DNA of 64,000 nt, from positions 1 through 64,000 of the forward strand of contig NZ_BMSV01000005.1 in assembly GCF_014649335.1 (NCBI RefSeq), written 5' to 3'. Below the pieces are notes generated by a model. It was given only the letters and a program-made list of their open reading frames with translations, was not told where the DNA came from and made no database searches. The DNA is from Streptomyces roseolilacinus (lineage in GTDB: Bacteria > Actinomycetota > Actinomycetes > Streptomycetales > Streptomycetaceae). The position numbers were made by a program, and so were the translations under genes. Shown here one piece after another: positions 1-8,723 of this stretch. Every line of letters starts with the position of its first letter. Position 1 is the stretch's first letter.

Positions 1-76
1 GCCATGGTCACCCTCGCCTGCCTCCAACTCTGGCTCCCATGACTTTCCGGACACCCCCTAGCGGCCCGGCGGCGCC

Positions 77-1177
77 CTACAGCACCGTCCACGGCGTGCC
101 CGGGGCCGCGCGGCGGCGCTGCCGGTCGGCGCCCGTGCCGCGGGCCAGCACCCCCTGCGCCAGCTCCCGCACCTCCGCCGCGTCGCCGCTCGCCTCCAGC
201 GCCGGGCGCACCCGGTCGAGCAGGGCCCGCACCGCCTCGGCCGCCGGAACGCGGTCGCCGGTCTCCGGGTGCAGGGCGGGGCCGCGCACCCCGTACCGGG
301 CGGCCGTCCACAGGGCGGCTCCCGCCATGTGGTCGGGCAGCCGCGGCGCGGGCCGGCCACGCATCACGGCGCCGAGCGCGGTGGTCACCAGGGCGCGGGT
401 GAGCCCGGCCTGGAGCACGGCCTCGTCCACGCTGGGCGTGACGTCCGCGACCCGCACCTCGACGGTCGGCAGGTGGTTCGAGGGGCGCGCGAACCAGTAC
501 GCGTTGGTGGCGCCGGACGGCAGCACGCCCGTGCGGCGCAGGGTGGCGACCGTCCGGTCGTACTGCTCGGCGGACGCGAAGCGGGGCGGGATCTGGTGGG
601 TCGGCCAACGGGACAGGACGAGCGTGCGCCAGCTCGCGTGGCCGGTGTCCGCGCCCTGGTGGTAGGGGGAGTTGGCGGACAGCGCGAGCAGGACCGGCAG
701 CCAGGGCCGCAGGTGGTTGAGGACGGCCACGGCGGACTCCCGGTCGGGCACGCCGACGTGGACGTGGCAGCCGCAGGTCTCCGTCTCGTCGGTGAGCCGG
801 CCGTACAGCCGGGCCATCTGCCGGTAGTGCCGGGTCGGGGTGACGGCGCGGGCCGGCGCGGCCATCGGCGCCGTGCCGCTGGCGAGCGGGCGGAGCCCGG
901 CCTTGCGGGCCGCCCGGTCCAGTCGGGCCCGGGCGGCGGCCAGTTCGGCGCGCAGCCCCGCCAGGTCGGTGCACACGCCGGTCGACGTCTCCACCATCGT
1001 CGACAGCAGCTCGCGCTGGAGCTCCCGCCCCGCTCCGCCGTCCGGCCGGTGCCGCCCCCGGTCGGCGTCCAGGACGTCGCCGCCGCCGCCCACCGGGGCG
1101 CCGTCGACCGCGTCGACCAGGAGGAACTCCTCCTCGACGCCCAGGGTCACCTCGTGAGCCGCGGACACCGCGACCAT
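77..1177 (-). CDS. YbdK-type carboxylate-amine ligase (glutamate-cysteine ligase family 2)
   Basis: About 366 aa, the usual size for the YbdK family of ATP-dependent carboxylate-amine ligases, which have weak glutamate-cysteine ligase activity in the enzymes studied. The N-terminus carries the family signature GVEEEF (residues 13-18), and CGCHVH lies at about 135-140, followed by a long conserved region with SANSPYHQG. I place the start at the ATG before VAVSAAHEVTLG because the upstream residues are low-complexity. A GTG a few codons upstream, nearer a GGGAG box, is an alternative. The C-terminal tail is Arg-rich. It is the first gene seen on the minus strand and has no obvious operon partner. 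Family assignment is firm; the true substrate is unknown. Confidence 0.85.
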   Translation of the reverse strand: MVAVSAAHEVTLGVEEEFLLVDAVDGAPVGGGGDVLDADRGRHRPDGGAGRELQRELLSTMVETSTGVCTDLAGLRAELAAARARLDRAARKAGLRPLASGTAPMAAPARAVTPTRHYRQMARLYGRLTDETETCGCHVHVGVPDRESAVAVLNHLRPWLPVLLALSANSPYHQGADTGHASWRTLVLSRWPTHQIPPRFASAEQYDRTVATLRRTGVLPSGATNAYWFARPSNHLPTVEVRVADVTPSVDEAVLQAGLTRALVTTALGAVMRGRPAPRLPDHMAGAALWTAARYGVRGPALHPETGDRVPAAEAVRALLDRVRPALEASGDAAEVRELAQGVLARGTGADRQRRRAAPGTPWTVL

Positions 1178-1316
1178 CAGGACCACCACCACTCCCGACC
1201 CAGCCGTACGGGCACGTGCTCGGTGCGGCGCCGGCGGCCGCCGGCGGCCCCCCACAGGATGACCGGCACGGTCGCCCCCGGCAACGGTGCGTTTCAGGCC
1301 CTTCGGGAGCCCCGGC

Positions 1317-1808
1317 TCAGTACAGGTGGAGCGCCAGGTGGCCGAGCGGCAGGCCCAGTCGCCACGACGGCAGCCACACCCGCGCCGACTCGTCCACCAC
1401 GACCCCGGCCGCCGAGGGCGGCGGCAGCGCCCCCAGGTCCGTCGCGAACAGCTGGGTCTCCTCCAGCAGCCGCCAGGTCTCCAGGGCCAGGGCCACCCCC
1501 GGTTCGTCCCCGCCCTCGCGCTCCCGCCGCTCGGCCAGCCGCTCCCGCACCCACTCCGGCCAGGGGTGGTCGTACGAGGTGCGGTCCAGCCACTCCTCCA
1601 CCTGCTCCTCCGGTCCCGCGCCGTCGCTGAGGTAGATCGTCAGCGCGAGCGTCCGGCGGCCCGCCACGTACTCCAGGGAGCAGGTCTCCACCAGCCCGCC
1701 CCTCCGCAGCAGTTCATCGGCCAGGTACTCGGCACACAGCCAGTCCATCGGGACGGCCAGGCCGCCCCCGCCGGTGCCGTTCGTGCTCTCGGGCCGCAAC
1801 GTTCCCAC
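1317..1808 (-). CDS. Conserved hypothetical protein
   Basis: About 163 aa. The core beginning MDWLCAEYLADELL, followed by an acidic, Trp-rich stretch (EEWLDRTSYDHPWPEW), reads as genuine coding sequence with strong third-position GC. No domain, signal peptide or membrane segment is recognised. The start is uncertain: a GTG at 1808 follows GGGAGAAG closely, and an internal ATG at 1748 is the other choice. It lies between the YbdK-type ligase and an ECF sigma factor on the same strand, but with gaps of over 100 bases on each side, so co-transcription is not evident. Confidence 0.6.
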   Translation of the reverse strand: MGTLRPESTNGTGGGGLAVPMDWLCAEYLADELLRRGGLVETCSLEYVAGRRTLALTIYLSDGAGPEEQVEEWLDRTSYDHPWPEWVRERLAERREREGGDEPGVALALETWRLLEETQLFATDLGALPPPSAAGVVVDESARVWLPSWRLGLPLGHLALHLY

Positions 1809-1993
1809 CTTCTCCCGGACGTTCTTCCGCGTGTGACTCGGCCACGCACCCCTAGACGACGAGCCTCCACCGAAAGGCCGGGCGAGAGGCCACTCTTTGC
1901 ACAACTTGACGGTGTGGTTTCGCATACGTTCCCGTCCGTGCCGTTACGCCTGGTAAGGAACACACCTGGTGGGTCCCCAGGGGCGGGGGGGGC

Positions 1994-2569
1994 TCAGGCA
2001 CCGGCCCGCCCGGCGGGCGCCAGGCGGCCCCGGTCGGCGGCCGGGAACGTCCGGCTGTACCCCGGCAGGCACCGCCCGAGGGCCCGCAGCGCGTAGTGCG
2101 ACCGCGACTTGACCGTCCCGGCCGGTATGCCGAGCTCCTCGGCGGCCTCGCTGACCGTCAGCCCGTCGAAGTAGATCCGCTCCAGCACGGCGCGGTGCGC
2201 GGGGCTCAGCTCGGCGACCGCCGCCCGCACGTCGAGCGCGGCGACCGCGGTCTCGGTGGCGTCGGCCGGGTCGGGGGTGGAGGCGAGGACCCCGTCGCCG
2301 ATCTCCGTCGGACGCGCCATCCGGGAGCGCCGCGCGTCGATCGCCAGCCGCCGGCCGACCGTGAACAGCCACGGCCGCATCGACTCGTACGGCGCCTCGA
2401 ACGCCTCGGGGTGCTGCCACGCCCGGACCAGCGTCTCCTGGAGCAGGTCCTCGGCGCGCTGCCGGTCGCCGTAGGTGAGCCCGAGGAAGAAGCTCAGCAG
2501 TGCCGGTCCGTGCTCCCGCTGGAGCTCCTCCAACGCCCGCTCGTCGGTGGTCGTCGTGGCCGTCGTCAT
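1994..2569 (-). CDS. ECF-type RNA polymerase sigma factor
   Basis: 191 aa, typical of group 4 (ECF) sigma factors that direct RNA polymerase to stress or envelope promoters. Region 2 is visible at about residues 22-85 (RAEDLLQETLVRAW and WLFTVGRRLAIDARR). Region 4, with its helix-turn-helix, lies at about 121-165 (LTVSEAAEELGIPAGTVKSR). The ATG at 2569 is preceded by AAGGGA at good spacing. ECF genes are usually followed by an anti-sigma gene; the next gene here has no zinc-finger or membrane anti-sigma features, so the partner is elsewhere or absent. The C-terminal 25 residues are Arg/Ala/Gly-rich and probably variable. Confidence 0.9.
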   Translation of the reverse strand: MTTATTTTDERALEELQREHGPALLSFFLGLTYGDRQRAEDLLQETLVRAWQHPEAFEAPYESMRPWLFTVGRRLAIDARRSRMARPTEIGDGVLASTPDPADATETAVAALDVRAAVAELSPAHRAVLERIYFDGLTVSEAAEELGIPAGTVKSRSHYALRALGRCLPGYSRTFPAADRGRLAPAGRAGA

Positions 2570-2829
2570 CGTTCACATCCCTTCCCGCCGGCTCCAGGAC
2601 CCACGAGCGGTATCCGAACGCATCCGGGCCCGTCCGGACAGGCGGCGCACCGAGGTGTGCGGTGAGCGGTCGCACCGAGCGGCGAGTGGTGCGCCGAGTG
2701 GTCGGCGCAAGGACATGAGGCCGATTCGGTTAATTTATCGTACTTATGCTATTTACATGCTGATTGGGTGATATGTCCGTCCGTGGATCCGGTGTCCCTC
2801 CACTCGTCCCGAGCCCCCAGGGAGTCCCC

Positions 2830-4017
2830 ATGCCCCACCGGACGACGCGACGCGCGCCCCGCCGGACGGCCCTCGCCGCCATCGCCCTGCTCGGCGCCGC
2901 CGCCGCCTGCACGGCCGCCCCGCCCTCGGCCCCCGCGCCCCCCGCCGCCCCGTCCGCCGGCGGCCGCGCCGCCCCCGCGGCCAGGCCCTTCACGCTCGCC
3001 GCCACCGGTGACGTCCTGCCGCACGACTCGGTCATCCGGGCGGCCCGCGCCGACGCCGGCGGCGCCGGGCACGACTTCCGGCCCATGTTCGCCGGGGTCG
3101 CCCCCGTCATCTCCGCCGCCGACCTCGCCATCTGCCACATGGAGACCGTGTACGGCGAGGACGGCGGCCCCTTCACCGGCTACCCGTCCTTCAAGTCCCC
3201 GCCCCAGGTCGCCGACGCCCTGCGTGCCACCGGTTACGACTCCTGCTCCACCGCCTCCAACCACACCCTCGACGACGGCGCCGAGGGCATCCGCCGCACC
3301 CTGGAGCACCTCGACCGGGTGGGGATCGAACACGCCGGCTCCGCCCGCACCGCCGAGGAGGCCACCATCCCGACCCTGCTGGACGCCGGCGGCGCCCGGG
3401 TCGCCCACCTGTCCTACACGTACGGCACGAACGGCATCCCCGTCCCCGCCGACCGGCCCTGGTCGGTCAACCTCATCGACGAGGGCCGCGTCCTCAGCGA
3501 CGCCCGGGCCGCCCGCGAGGCCGGCGCGGACGTCGTCGTGGTGAGCCTCCACTGGGGCACCGAGTGGCAGACCGCGCCCGACGAACGGCAGCTCGCGCTC
3601 GGCCGCGCGCTCACCGCGGCCACCACCGACGGCCGCCCCGACGTCGACCTCATCCTCGGCACCCACGCCCACGTCCCCCAGGCGTACGAGAAGGTCAACG
3701 GCACCTGGATCGTCTACGGCATGGGCGACCAGGTCGCCGGCCCCATGGTCAACCACTCCGGCGCCCACGACCCGCGCGGCAACGAGGGGACCATCGCCCG
3801 CTTCACCTTCGGCCCGCCCCGCACCCCCGGTGGGCGCTGGGAGGTCACCCGGGCCGAGTTCGTCCCGCAGTGGTTCGACACCGCCGCCAACCGCGTCGTC
3901 GACCTGAACGCCGCCGTCGCCTCCGGCGACACCGCCCTCGCCCCCGTACGGGACCGCATCACCGGCGTCGTCCTCAGCCGCGGCGCGGGCGCCCAGGGCC
4001 TCGTCCGGGCCCGCTGA
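2830..4017 (+). CDS. CapA-family lipoprotein (poly-gamma-glutamate capsule type metallophosphatase fold)
   Basis: 395 aa. An Arg-rich N-terminus and hydrophobic stretch lead to a possible lipobox ending at Cys27, followed by a Pro/Ala linker, so the protein is probably a membrane-anchored extracytoplasmic lipoprotein. The CapA (PGA_cap) domain covers about residues 55-385, with the metallophosphatase-like motifs ATGDVLPHDS, CHMETVYG, ASNHTLDDG, SLHWGTEW and GTHAHVPQ in order. The ATG at 2830 is chosen because AGGGAG lies just upstream; longer in-frame starts would precede the signal peptide. The following gene on the same strand is a polysaccharide deacetylase, suggesting a small cell-surface polymer unit. 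No capB/capC synthetase genes are present, so polyglutamate synthesis itself is not implied. Confidence 0.88.
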   Translation: MPHRTTRRAPRRTALAAIALLGAAAACTAAPPSAPAPPAAPSAGGRAAPAARPFTLAATGDVLPHDSVIRAARADAGGAGHDFRPMFAGVAPVISAADLAICHMETVYGEDGGPFTGYPSFKSPPQVADALRATGYDSCSTASNHTLDDGAEGIRRTLEHLDRVGIEHAGSARTAEEATIPTLLDAGGARVAHLSYTYGTNGIPVPADRPWSVNLIDEGRVLSDARAAREAGADVVVVSLHWGTEWQTAPDERQLALGRALTAATTDGRPDVDLILGTHAHVPQAYEKVNGTWIVYGMGDQVAGPMVNHSGAHDPRGNEGTIARFTFGPPRTPGGRWEVTRAEFVPQWFDTAANRVVDLNAAVASGDTALAPVRDRITGVVLSRGAGAQGLVRAR

Positions 4018-4112
4018 CCGACCGCCCGGCCGCTCCTCCCAACGGGTGCTTTCCCACCGCGCGCCCGGTGTCGCGCCCCTGATCCGCGGGTCGCCCGTGC
4101 GGAGCATTGGTC

Positions 4113-4979
4113 ATGAAAAATGACCAGATGCCTTCCGGGCGGCGGATGGTGCTGCGCATCGCCGCCGCGCTGGGGGCCACCACCGCCGTCGGCCTCTTCG
4201 GCCCGGACCGGGCGGGCGGTCCCGGGACCACCGCGCACCCCTCCCCGTCGCGCGCCCCCCGCCCCCCGGCGCCCGGCCCCGCCGGGGGCCCCGCCGTGAA
4301 CCGGCCCATGGCCCCCTCCTCGTACCGGCTCCAGCCCATGACCTCGTACGCCCCGCCCCGCTTCCGGCGCGCCCTGCCGCCGGTGCGGCAGCGGCCGTTC
4401 CTGCGGGTGTCCGGCGCCGGCAACACGATGGTCCTCACCTTCGACGACGGGCCCGACCCCCGCTACACACCGGCCATCCTGAGCACCCTGCGCCACCACG
4501 GGGTGCGGGCCGTGTTCTTCGTCTGCGGCGAGATGGCCGTCCACCACCCCGACCTGCTGCGGGAGATGGCCGACGACGGGCACGTCGTGGGCAACCACTC
4601 CTGGTCGCACCCGTTGATCCCGAAGCTGCCGCCCTCCCGCATCCGCGACGAACTGGGCGCGACGAGCGAGGTGATCGAGCGGTCGGTCGGCTCCGCCCCC
4701 CTGTGGTACCGCGCCCCGTACGGCGCCTGGAACCGCCTCTCCTTCGAGATCGGCGCCGAACTCGGCATGGAGCCGCTCGCCTGGACCGTCGACACCCTCG
4801 ACTGGCAGGAGCCCGGTACGACGACCATCGTGCGACGCGTCCTGGACGGCGCCGCGCCCGGCGTCGTCGTGCTCTCCCACGACGCGGGCGGCGACCGCTC
4901 GCAGACCGTGCGCGCCCTGCGCACGTACCTGCCGGCGCTGCTCGACGAGGGGTACCACCTCACCGTGCCGCGCCGGTGA
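4113..4979 (+). CDS. Polysaccharide deacetylase (NodB homology domain, secreted or anchored)
   Basis: 288 aa. A twin-Arg-like start (GRRMVLRIAAALGA) and a Pro-rich linker precede a carbohydrate esterase family 4 domain at about 100-288. Visible motifs are TFDDGPD (109-115, catalytic Asp pair), HSWSH (162-166, metal-binding His), RAPYG (200-204), an Asp-Trp at 230-231 and LSHD (254-257). It should N-deacetylate peptidoglycan or another GlcNAc polymer outside the membrane. The ATG at 4113 has GGAG eight bases upstream. It follows the CapA-like gene by about 95 bases, in the same direction. An inverted repeat after the stop is shared with the converging sortase gene. Confidence 0.92.
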   Translation: MKNDQMPSGRRMVLRIAAALGATTAVGLFGPDRAGGPGTTAHPSPSRAPRPPAPGPAGGPAVNRPMAPSSYRLQPMTSYAPPRFRRALPPVRQRPFLRVSGAGNTMVLTFDDGPDPRYTPAILSTLRHHGVRAVFFVCGEMAVHHPDLLREMADDGHVVGNHSWSHPLIPKLPPSRIRDELGATSEVIERSVGSAPLWYRAPYGAWNRLSFEIGAELGMEPLAWTVDTLDWQEPGTTTIVRRVLDGAAPGVVVLSHDAGGDRSQTVRALRTYLPALLDEGYHLTVPRR

Positions 4980-4992
4980 CGCGGGCCGCCCC

Positions 4993-5033
4993 CGCCGCCC
5001 GCCCCCGCCCCGTCGCGGCGGAGGCGGGCGGCG
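4993..5033. terminator. Bidirectional terminator hairpin
   Basis: Perfect 11-bp arms (CGCCGCCCGCC and its complement at 5023-5033) with a 19-base loop, placed exactly between the convergent deacetylase and sortase genes. There is no T-run, as is normal for Streptomyces. A structural prediction from sequence only. Confidence 0.55.
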
Positions 5034-5034
5034 C

Positions 5035-5712
5035 TCAGCGGGTGGCGACCAGCCGGGCGAAGACCACCACGTTGCCGTCGTAGCCGCCGGCCCGCGAGTA
5101 CTCGCCGCCGCAGGTGATGACCCGCAGCTCGGGGTGGCCGGTGTCGCCGTAGACGCGTACGCCGGGGAAGCCCTCCTTCGAGTACACCTCGACGCCGTAG
5201 ACCTGGAACACGGCCACCCGGCCGTCGTACCGGGTCACCTCCACCCGGTCGCCCGGCTTGAGCGTGCCCAGCGAGTAGAAGACCGCGGGCCCCGAGTCGT
5301 TGTCGACGTGCCCGACGATGACCGACGTACCGGACTGCCCCGGCGAGATGCCGTTCTGGTACCAGCCGGCGAGGTTGCGGTCCTGCGGCGGGGGCGCGCT
5401 GATCCAGCCCTCGTTGTCCAGGCCCACGTCGATGATCGGGGCGTCCACCTTCAGCGCCTCGATCCGCACCCGGGACGCGGGCGCGTACGCCAGCGGCCGC
5501 AGCCCGGCCGACGGCGTCGGCGCGGCCACCGCGCGCCCCCGCTCCGCCGACACCGCGCCGACCGGCTGGGGCGGCCCCGACGACCCGTCGACCCCGTTGC
5601 GCATCATGGCCAGACCGGTGAGCAGGACGAGCGCCAACGCGCCCCACGGCTGGCGTCCCCTGATCACGTCCCAGGCACTCCGGTCCCCGACGCCTCTGCG
5701 CTCCAGGCCCAT
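5035..5712 (-). CDS. Class F sortase
   Basis: 225 aa. A short cytoplasmic stretch, one membrane segment (about 23-38, WGALALVLLTGLAMM) and an extracytoplasmic sortase domain. The catalytic triad is intact: His135 in VGHVDN, Cys201 in VITCGG and Arg220 in VFARL. The ATG at 5712 is fixed by GGGAGAAGC just upstream. Class F sortases are typical of actinobacteria and their substrates are mostly unknown. No LPXTG-type substrate lies in the window, but two small wall/membrane proteins with C-terminal helix plus RRR tails follow immediately. Confidence 0.93.
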   Translation of the reverse strand: MGLERRGVGDRSAWDVIRGRQPWGALALVLLTGLAMMRNGVDGSSGPPQPVGAVSAERGRAVAAPTPSAGLRPLAYAPASRVRIEALKVDAPIIDVGLDNEGWISAPPPQDRNLAGWYQNGISPGQSGTSVIVGHVDNDSGPAVFYSLGTLKPGDRVEVTRYDGRVAVFQVYGVEVYSKEGFPGVRVYGDTGHPELRVITCGGEYSRAGGYDGNVVVFARLVATR

Positions 5713-6022
5713 GCTTCTCCCTTCGTGGCCTCTTCCCGCACGGTAAGCGCGGTGCGCGCGACCGGCGATCACAGAGCGGCGAACGGGTGGCGGCGCGGCA
5801 GACGGGTGATGGTCCGTCCGGGTCATCGGCGAGGATCCCCTGACGGTCCGTGACCTGCGGCTCCGTCAGGTGCGCCCCCGTTTCCCGGGCGTGTCGCCTC
5901 ACCGGGGTGGCGCACCGCCGAAATGCGAGGAAGCCGATGTCCGGTGAGGGTTCGTCATGGAGGGCGCATCCGTCGATTTCCCGGAGCACCGCTTTGGGGC
6001 GCCTTCCGCTGGAGGTTCAACG

Positions 6023-6508
6023 ATGCGTGCTTCACGCGCCCTCGCGGTGGCCGCCACCGCCTGCGCGGCGATCGGGTTCACGGCCCCGCTCGCCCACGCC
6101 ACCAAAGGTCCGACGAACGTCACGGTCTCCCCGACCCGGGTGCACCAGGGCGGCAGCCTGGCGGTCAGCGCCATGGGGTGCGGCCACGGTGGCACCGTCA
6201 CGTCCAACGCGTTCCCCAAGACGGCCCTCACGGTCAACGACTCGGGCCACTCCGCGGCCACGCCGCGGATCTACGACCACGCCACGCCGGGCAGGTACAA
6301 CCTCGCGGTCAGGTGCAGCGACAGCCCGCGGGTCGCCACCGCGTCCTTCACCGTCATCCGCGGCCGGGGCACGGACGGCGGCCTGGGCGGCTCCCTGGCG
6401 CCCAGTTCCACCGAGATGGCCGTCGGGGCGTCGCTCGTCGGCGCCGCGACTCTGGGCGGTGCCGTGTTCGTCGGCCGCCGGCGCCGCATGAGCGGCGGAA
6501 AGGCCTGA
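6023..6508 (+). CDS. Small secreted/membrane-anchored surface protein, paralogue of the converging neighbour
   Basis: 161 aa. Sec signal peptide (about 1-28, ending AHA), a beta-rich extracellular part with paired Cys, then a GGLGGS motif, a C-terminal transmembrane helix and an RRRR stop-transfer tail. The ATG at 6023 sits eight bases after GGAGG. The arrangement (signal peptide, Ig-like segment, GGLGGS, helix, Arg cluster) is repeated in the convergent gene at 6614-7135, so the two look like paralogues. No LPXTG motif is seen. The function is unknown; a role as a surface protein fits the adjacent sortase, but substrate status is speculative. Confidence 0.8.
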   Translation: MRASRALAVAATACAAIGFTAPLAHATKGPTNVTVSPTRVHQGGSLAVSAMGCGHGGTVTSNAFPKTALTVNDSGHSAATPRIYDHATPGRYNLAVRCSDSPRVATASFTVIRGRGTDGGLGGSLAPSSTEMAVGASLVGAATLGGAVFVGRRRRMSGGKA

Positions 6509-6536
6509 CCGGCCGAACCTCCCGGTCGGCCGACTA

Positions 6537-6580
6537 CGCCCGTCGCCCCGAGTCCTGGCCAGGACTCGGGGCGACGGGCG
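6537..6580. terminator. Perfect 44-bp palindrome between convergent genes
   Basis: 22-base arms (CGCCCGTCGCCCCGAGTCCT-GG and its exact complement) with no spacer, located between the two paralogous surface-protein genes. It is best read as a very strong bidirectional terminator. The arms are perfect and unusually long. Confidence 0.75.
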
Positions 6581-6613
6581 TGGCCACGCGGTGGCCGTAC
6601 CGGGTCGGGGGTG

Positions 6614-7135
6614 TCAGTGGCGGCGGCTCGCGGTCCTGCGGCGCACCAGGTAGACCGTGCCCGCGGTCGCCGCGGCGACCAGCGCCCCGCCCGCGGCCAG
6701 TTCGCCGGCGTTCCAGGTGCCGACGCTGCCGCCCAGGCCGCCCCGGACGCCCGAGGGGGCGGCGGTGACGGTGCTGGTCCGGGTCACGGTCGGCACCGCG
6801 GTCGAGCTCGTCCTCGCGGACGCGATGGTCAGCTGCGCCGAGCCGGGTGAGCCCCCGGCGCAGGTGAAGGACACCGTGTAGACCGTGCCCCGCCGGGCGT
6901 CCCAGTCGACGGTGGCCATGGTCGAGCCGCCCGCCGGGATGGTCACGGTGTCGAAGACGCCCGACGAGGCCATGGCGGTGCCCGAGCAGCCGGGTGCCGA
7001 CAGCACGACGCGGCCGCCCGGGTTGACGGTCGAGGGGGAGACGACGAACGGGTCCACCGCGGCCGCGGGAGGAGCGGTGAGAGCGAGAGCCGCCGCTCCG
7101 AGCAGAGCGGCGGAAGCGGCACCTATCGCACGCAT
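6614..7135 (-). CDS. Small secreted/membrane-anchored surface protein, paralogue of the converging neighbour
   Basis: 173 aa. Signal peptide with AAA cleavage region (about 1-26), an extracellular domain with two Cys pairs (PGCSG and FTCAGG), a Ser/Thr-rich stretch, GGLGGS, a C-terminal membrane helix and an RRR tail. The ATG at 7135 follows GGAGGA. The shared layout and GGLGGS element link it to the convergent gene at 6023-6508. The function is unknown. Proximity to the class F sortase suggests an envelope role. Confidence 0.8.
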   Translation of the reverse strand: MRAIGAASAALLGAAALALTAPPAAAVDPFVVSPSTVNPGGRVVLSAPGCSGTAMASSGVFDTVTIPAGGSTMATVDWDARRGTVYTVSFTCAGGSPGSAQLTIASARTSSTAVPTVTRTSTVTAAPSGVRGGLGGSVGTWNAGELAAGGALVAAATAGTVYLVRRRTASRRH

Positions 7136-7298
7136 GTGATGAGTCCTCCGGTCCGAGGGGCAGTGCGGAACCGACTTCCGCGAAAGCTGTGACATGACCC
7201 TCTATGTCCGGAACGCTAGAAGCGCTCTACCACACCCGCGACCCCGGACGGGCGAATGGGGCATTCCCTCACCCGGACGGCCCACATTCGTGCCCCGC

Positions 7299-8063
7299 TC
7301 AGTCGCCCAGATGCGGAAAGTGGTGCAGGAACGGCTCCGTCGTCGCCGACACGCCGCGCCCGAACGGCGCGTCGATCGCCCAGATCAGGAACAGCAGGAA
7401 CGCGATCAGCGCGCTGTACAGGCCCGCCAGCAGCAGCTCCCGGAACGTCCGCCGGATCTGCAGCGCGAAGATCAGGCCCACCGCGGTCAGGGCCCCGGTG
7501 ACCAGCCCGAACCAGACCACGCCCGGCATCGTCTCGCCCGCCGTGTCGGCCCGCGCGCTGCGCGCGTCGTCGGCCGCCGCCACCTGGTCGACCAGCGGCT
7601 GGTACGCCTCCGCCTCGTGCGCGTCGGCCGGCCGGTACGCGGCGACCGTGCGCCGCACCCGGTGCAGCAGCGCGTCGCCCTCCGCGGTGACCTCGCCCCG
7701 CTCGGCCATGGCCCGCCACTCGGGGCCGACCACGTGCCGCACGTACGCGTCGACGTCGGCCGTGATCCGCCGCCGCACGCCGTCGGGCCACACCTCGGAG
7801 CGCACCACCACCTCGTGCAGCGCCTGCGCCTCCCGGCGGACGCTCTCCTGGGCGGCGCCGCGGCCCTCCCAGACGCCGGCGATGGCCAGGCCGAGGACGA
7901 TCGCGTAGACCACGCCGATCATCATCGTCATGTACTCCATGACGTCCGGCGTCTCGGTCGGGTCGTCGTCCTCGCCGACCCGGCGGTTGTTGATGACGGC
8001 GATGGTGAGGACGACCGCGCACGCGGCGGCCATCGCAAGGGCGAGAACAAGCCATTCCGACAC
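7299..8063 (-). CDS. DUF4239 / bestrophin-like membrane protein
   Basis: 254 aa with two N-terminal and two C-terminal predicted membrane helices (about 4-24, 44-65, 185-205 and 212-232) flanking a soluble central region rich in charged residues. This is the topology of the DUF4239 bestrophin-like family, of unknown function. It starts at GTG (8063) with AGAGGGAA upstream. Only 18 bases separate it from the upstream Pro-rich gene on the same strand, so the two probably form an operon. Confidence 0.75.
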   Translation of the reverse strand: MSEWLVLALAMAAACAVVLTIAVINNRRVGEDDDPTETPDVMEYMTMMIGVVYAIVLGLAIAGVWEGRGAAQESVRREAQALHEVVVRSEVWPDGVRRRITADVDAYVRHVVGPEWRAMAERGEVTAEGDALLHRVRRTVAAYRPADAHEAEAYQPLVDQVAAADDARSARADTAGETMPGVVWFGLVTGALTAVGLIFALQIRRTFRELLLAGLYSALIAFLLFLIWAIDAPFGRGVSATTEPFLHHFPHLGD

Positions 8064-8081
8064 GGGGGTTCCCTCTCGGTC

Positions 8082-8723
8082 TCAGCGGGAGCGGGGGCGC
8101 AGGACGACCGCGGCGAACACGGCGGGCACCGTGAGCAGGAGCATCACCGACACCATGGACGGCCCGCCCTCCGCCTTCTGCCGCCGCGCGCCCCGGTAGG
8201 CGGGCGGCGGAAGCGGCGGGGAGGCGGGCGCGGCCGACGGCCGTGGTGCCGGCCGTGGTGCCGGCGGCGGGGACGGGGGCGGGGGCGGGAGCGGCGGCGC
8301 GGACGCCGGGGGAGGAGCGGGTGCCGGGGGAGGAGCGGGTGCCGGGGGAGCGGCCGGAGGCCCGGGCACGGGCGGCGGCACCGGTCCGGGGGGTGACGGG
8401 CGGGGCGGGGGCGACGGGCGGGTCGGGGCCGGGGTCGGAGACGGAGTCGGCGAGGGCCCCGGTGTCGGCGTCGCGGACGGCGAGGGGGTGGGGGAGGGTG
8501 AAGAGGTGGGGGACGGCGTCGGCGAGGGCGTCGGGGAAGGGGTGCAGTGCGGGTCGCCCGCGACGGCCACCGCGACCGTACGGCCGCCGGGGCCGGTCGA
8601 CGCGTACGCGCAGGCGTGTGCCGACACCGGCGCCGACAGGGCGGGGGAGAGCACGAGCGGCCAGGCGAGCGCCGCGCTCGCCAACCCCCGTGCGGCAAGG
8701 GATCCGTACACGCCGAGGAGCAT
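8082..8723 (-). CDS. Pro/Ser/Thr-rich exported protein with C-terminal anchor helix
   Basis: 213 aa. A signal-like hydrophobic N-terminus (about 9-34), a short Cys-containing segment (HACAY to PHCTP), a long PSPTPSPT then PPAPAPPPA low-complexity stalk (about 60-175), and a final membrane helix with an Arg-rich tail. The composition fits a wall-spanning stalk. It lies 18 bases upstream of the DUF4239 gene and probably shares its transcript. Its compositional bias makes homology inference unreliable, and the function is unknown. Confidence 0.6.
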   Translation of the reverse strand: MLLGVYGSLAARGLASAALAWPLVLSPALSAPVSAHACAYASTGPGGRTVAVAVAGDPHCTPSPTPSPTPSPTSSPSPTPSPSATPTPGPSPTPSPTPAPTRPSPPPRPSPPGPVPPPVPGPPAAPPAPAPPPAPAPPPASAPPLPPPPPSPPPAPRPAPRPSAAPASPPLPPPAYRGARRQKAEGGPSMVSVMLLLTVPAVFAAVVLRPRSR

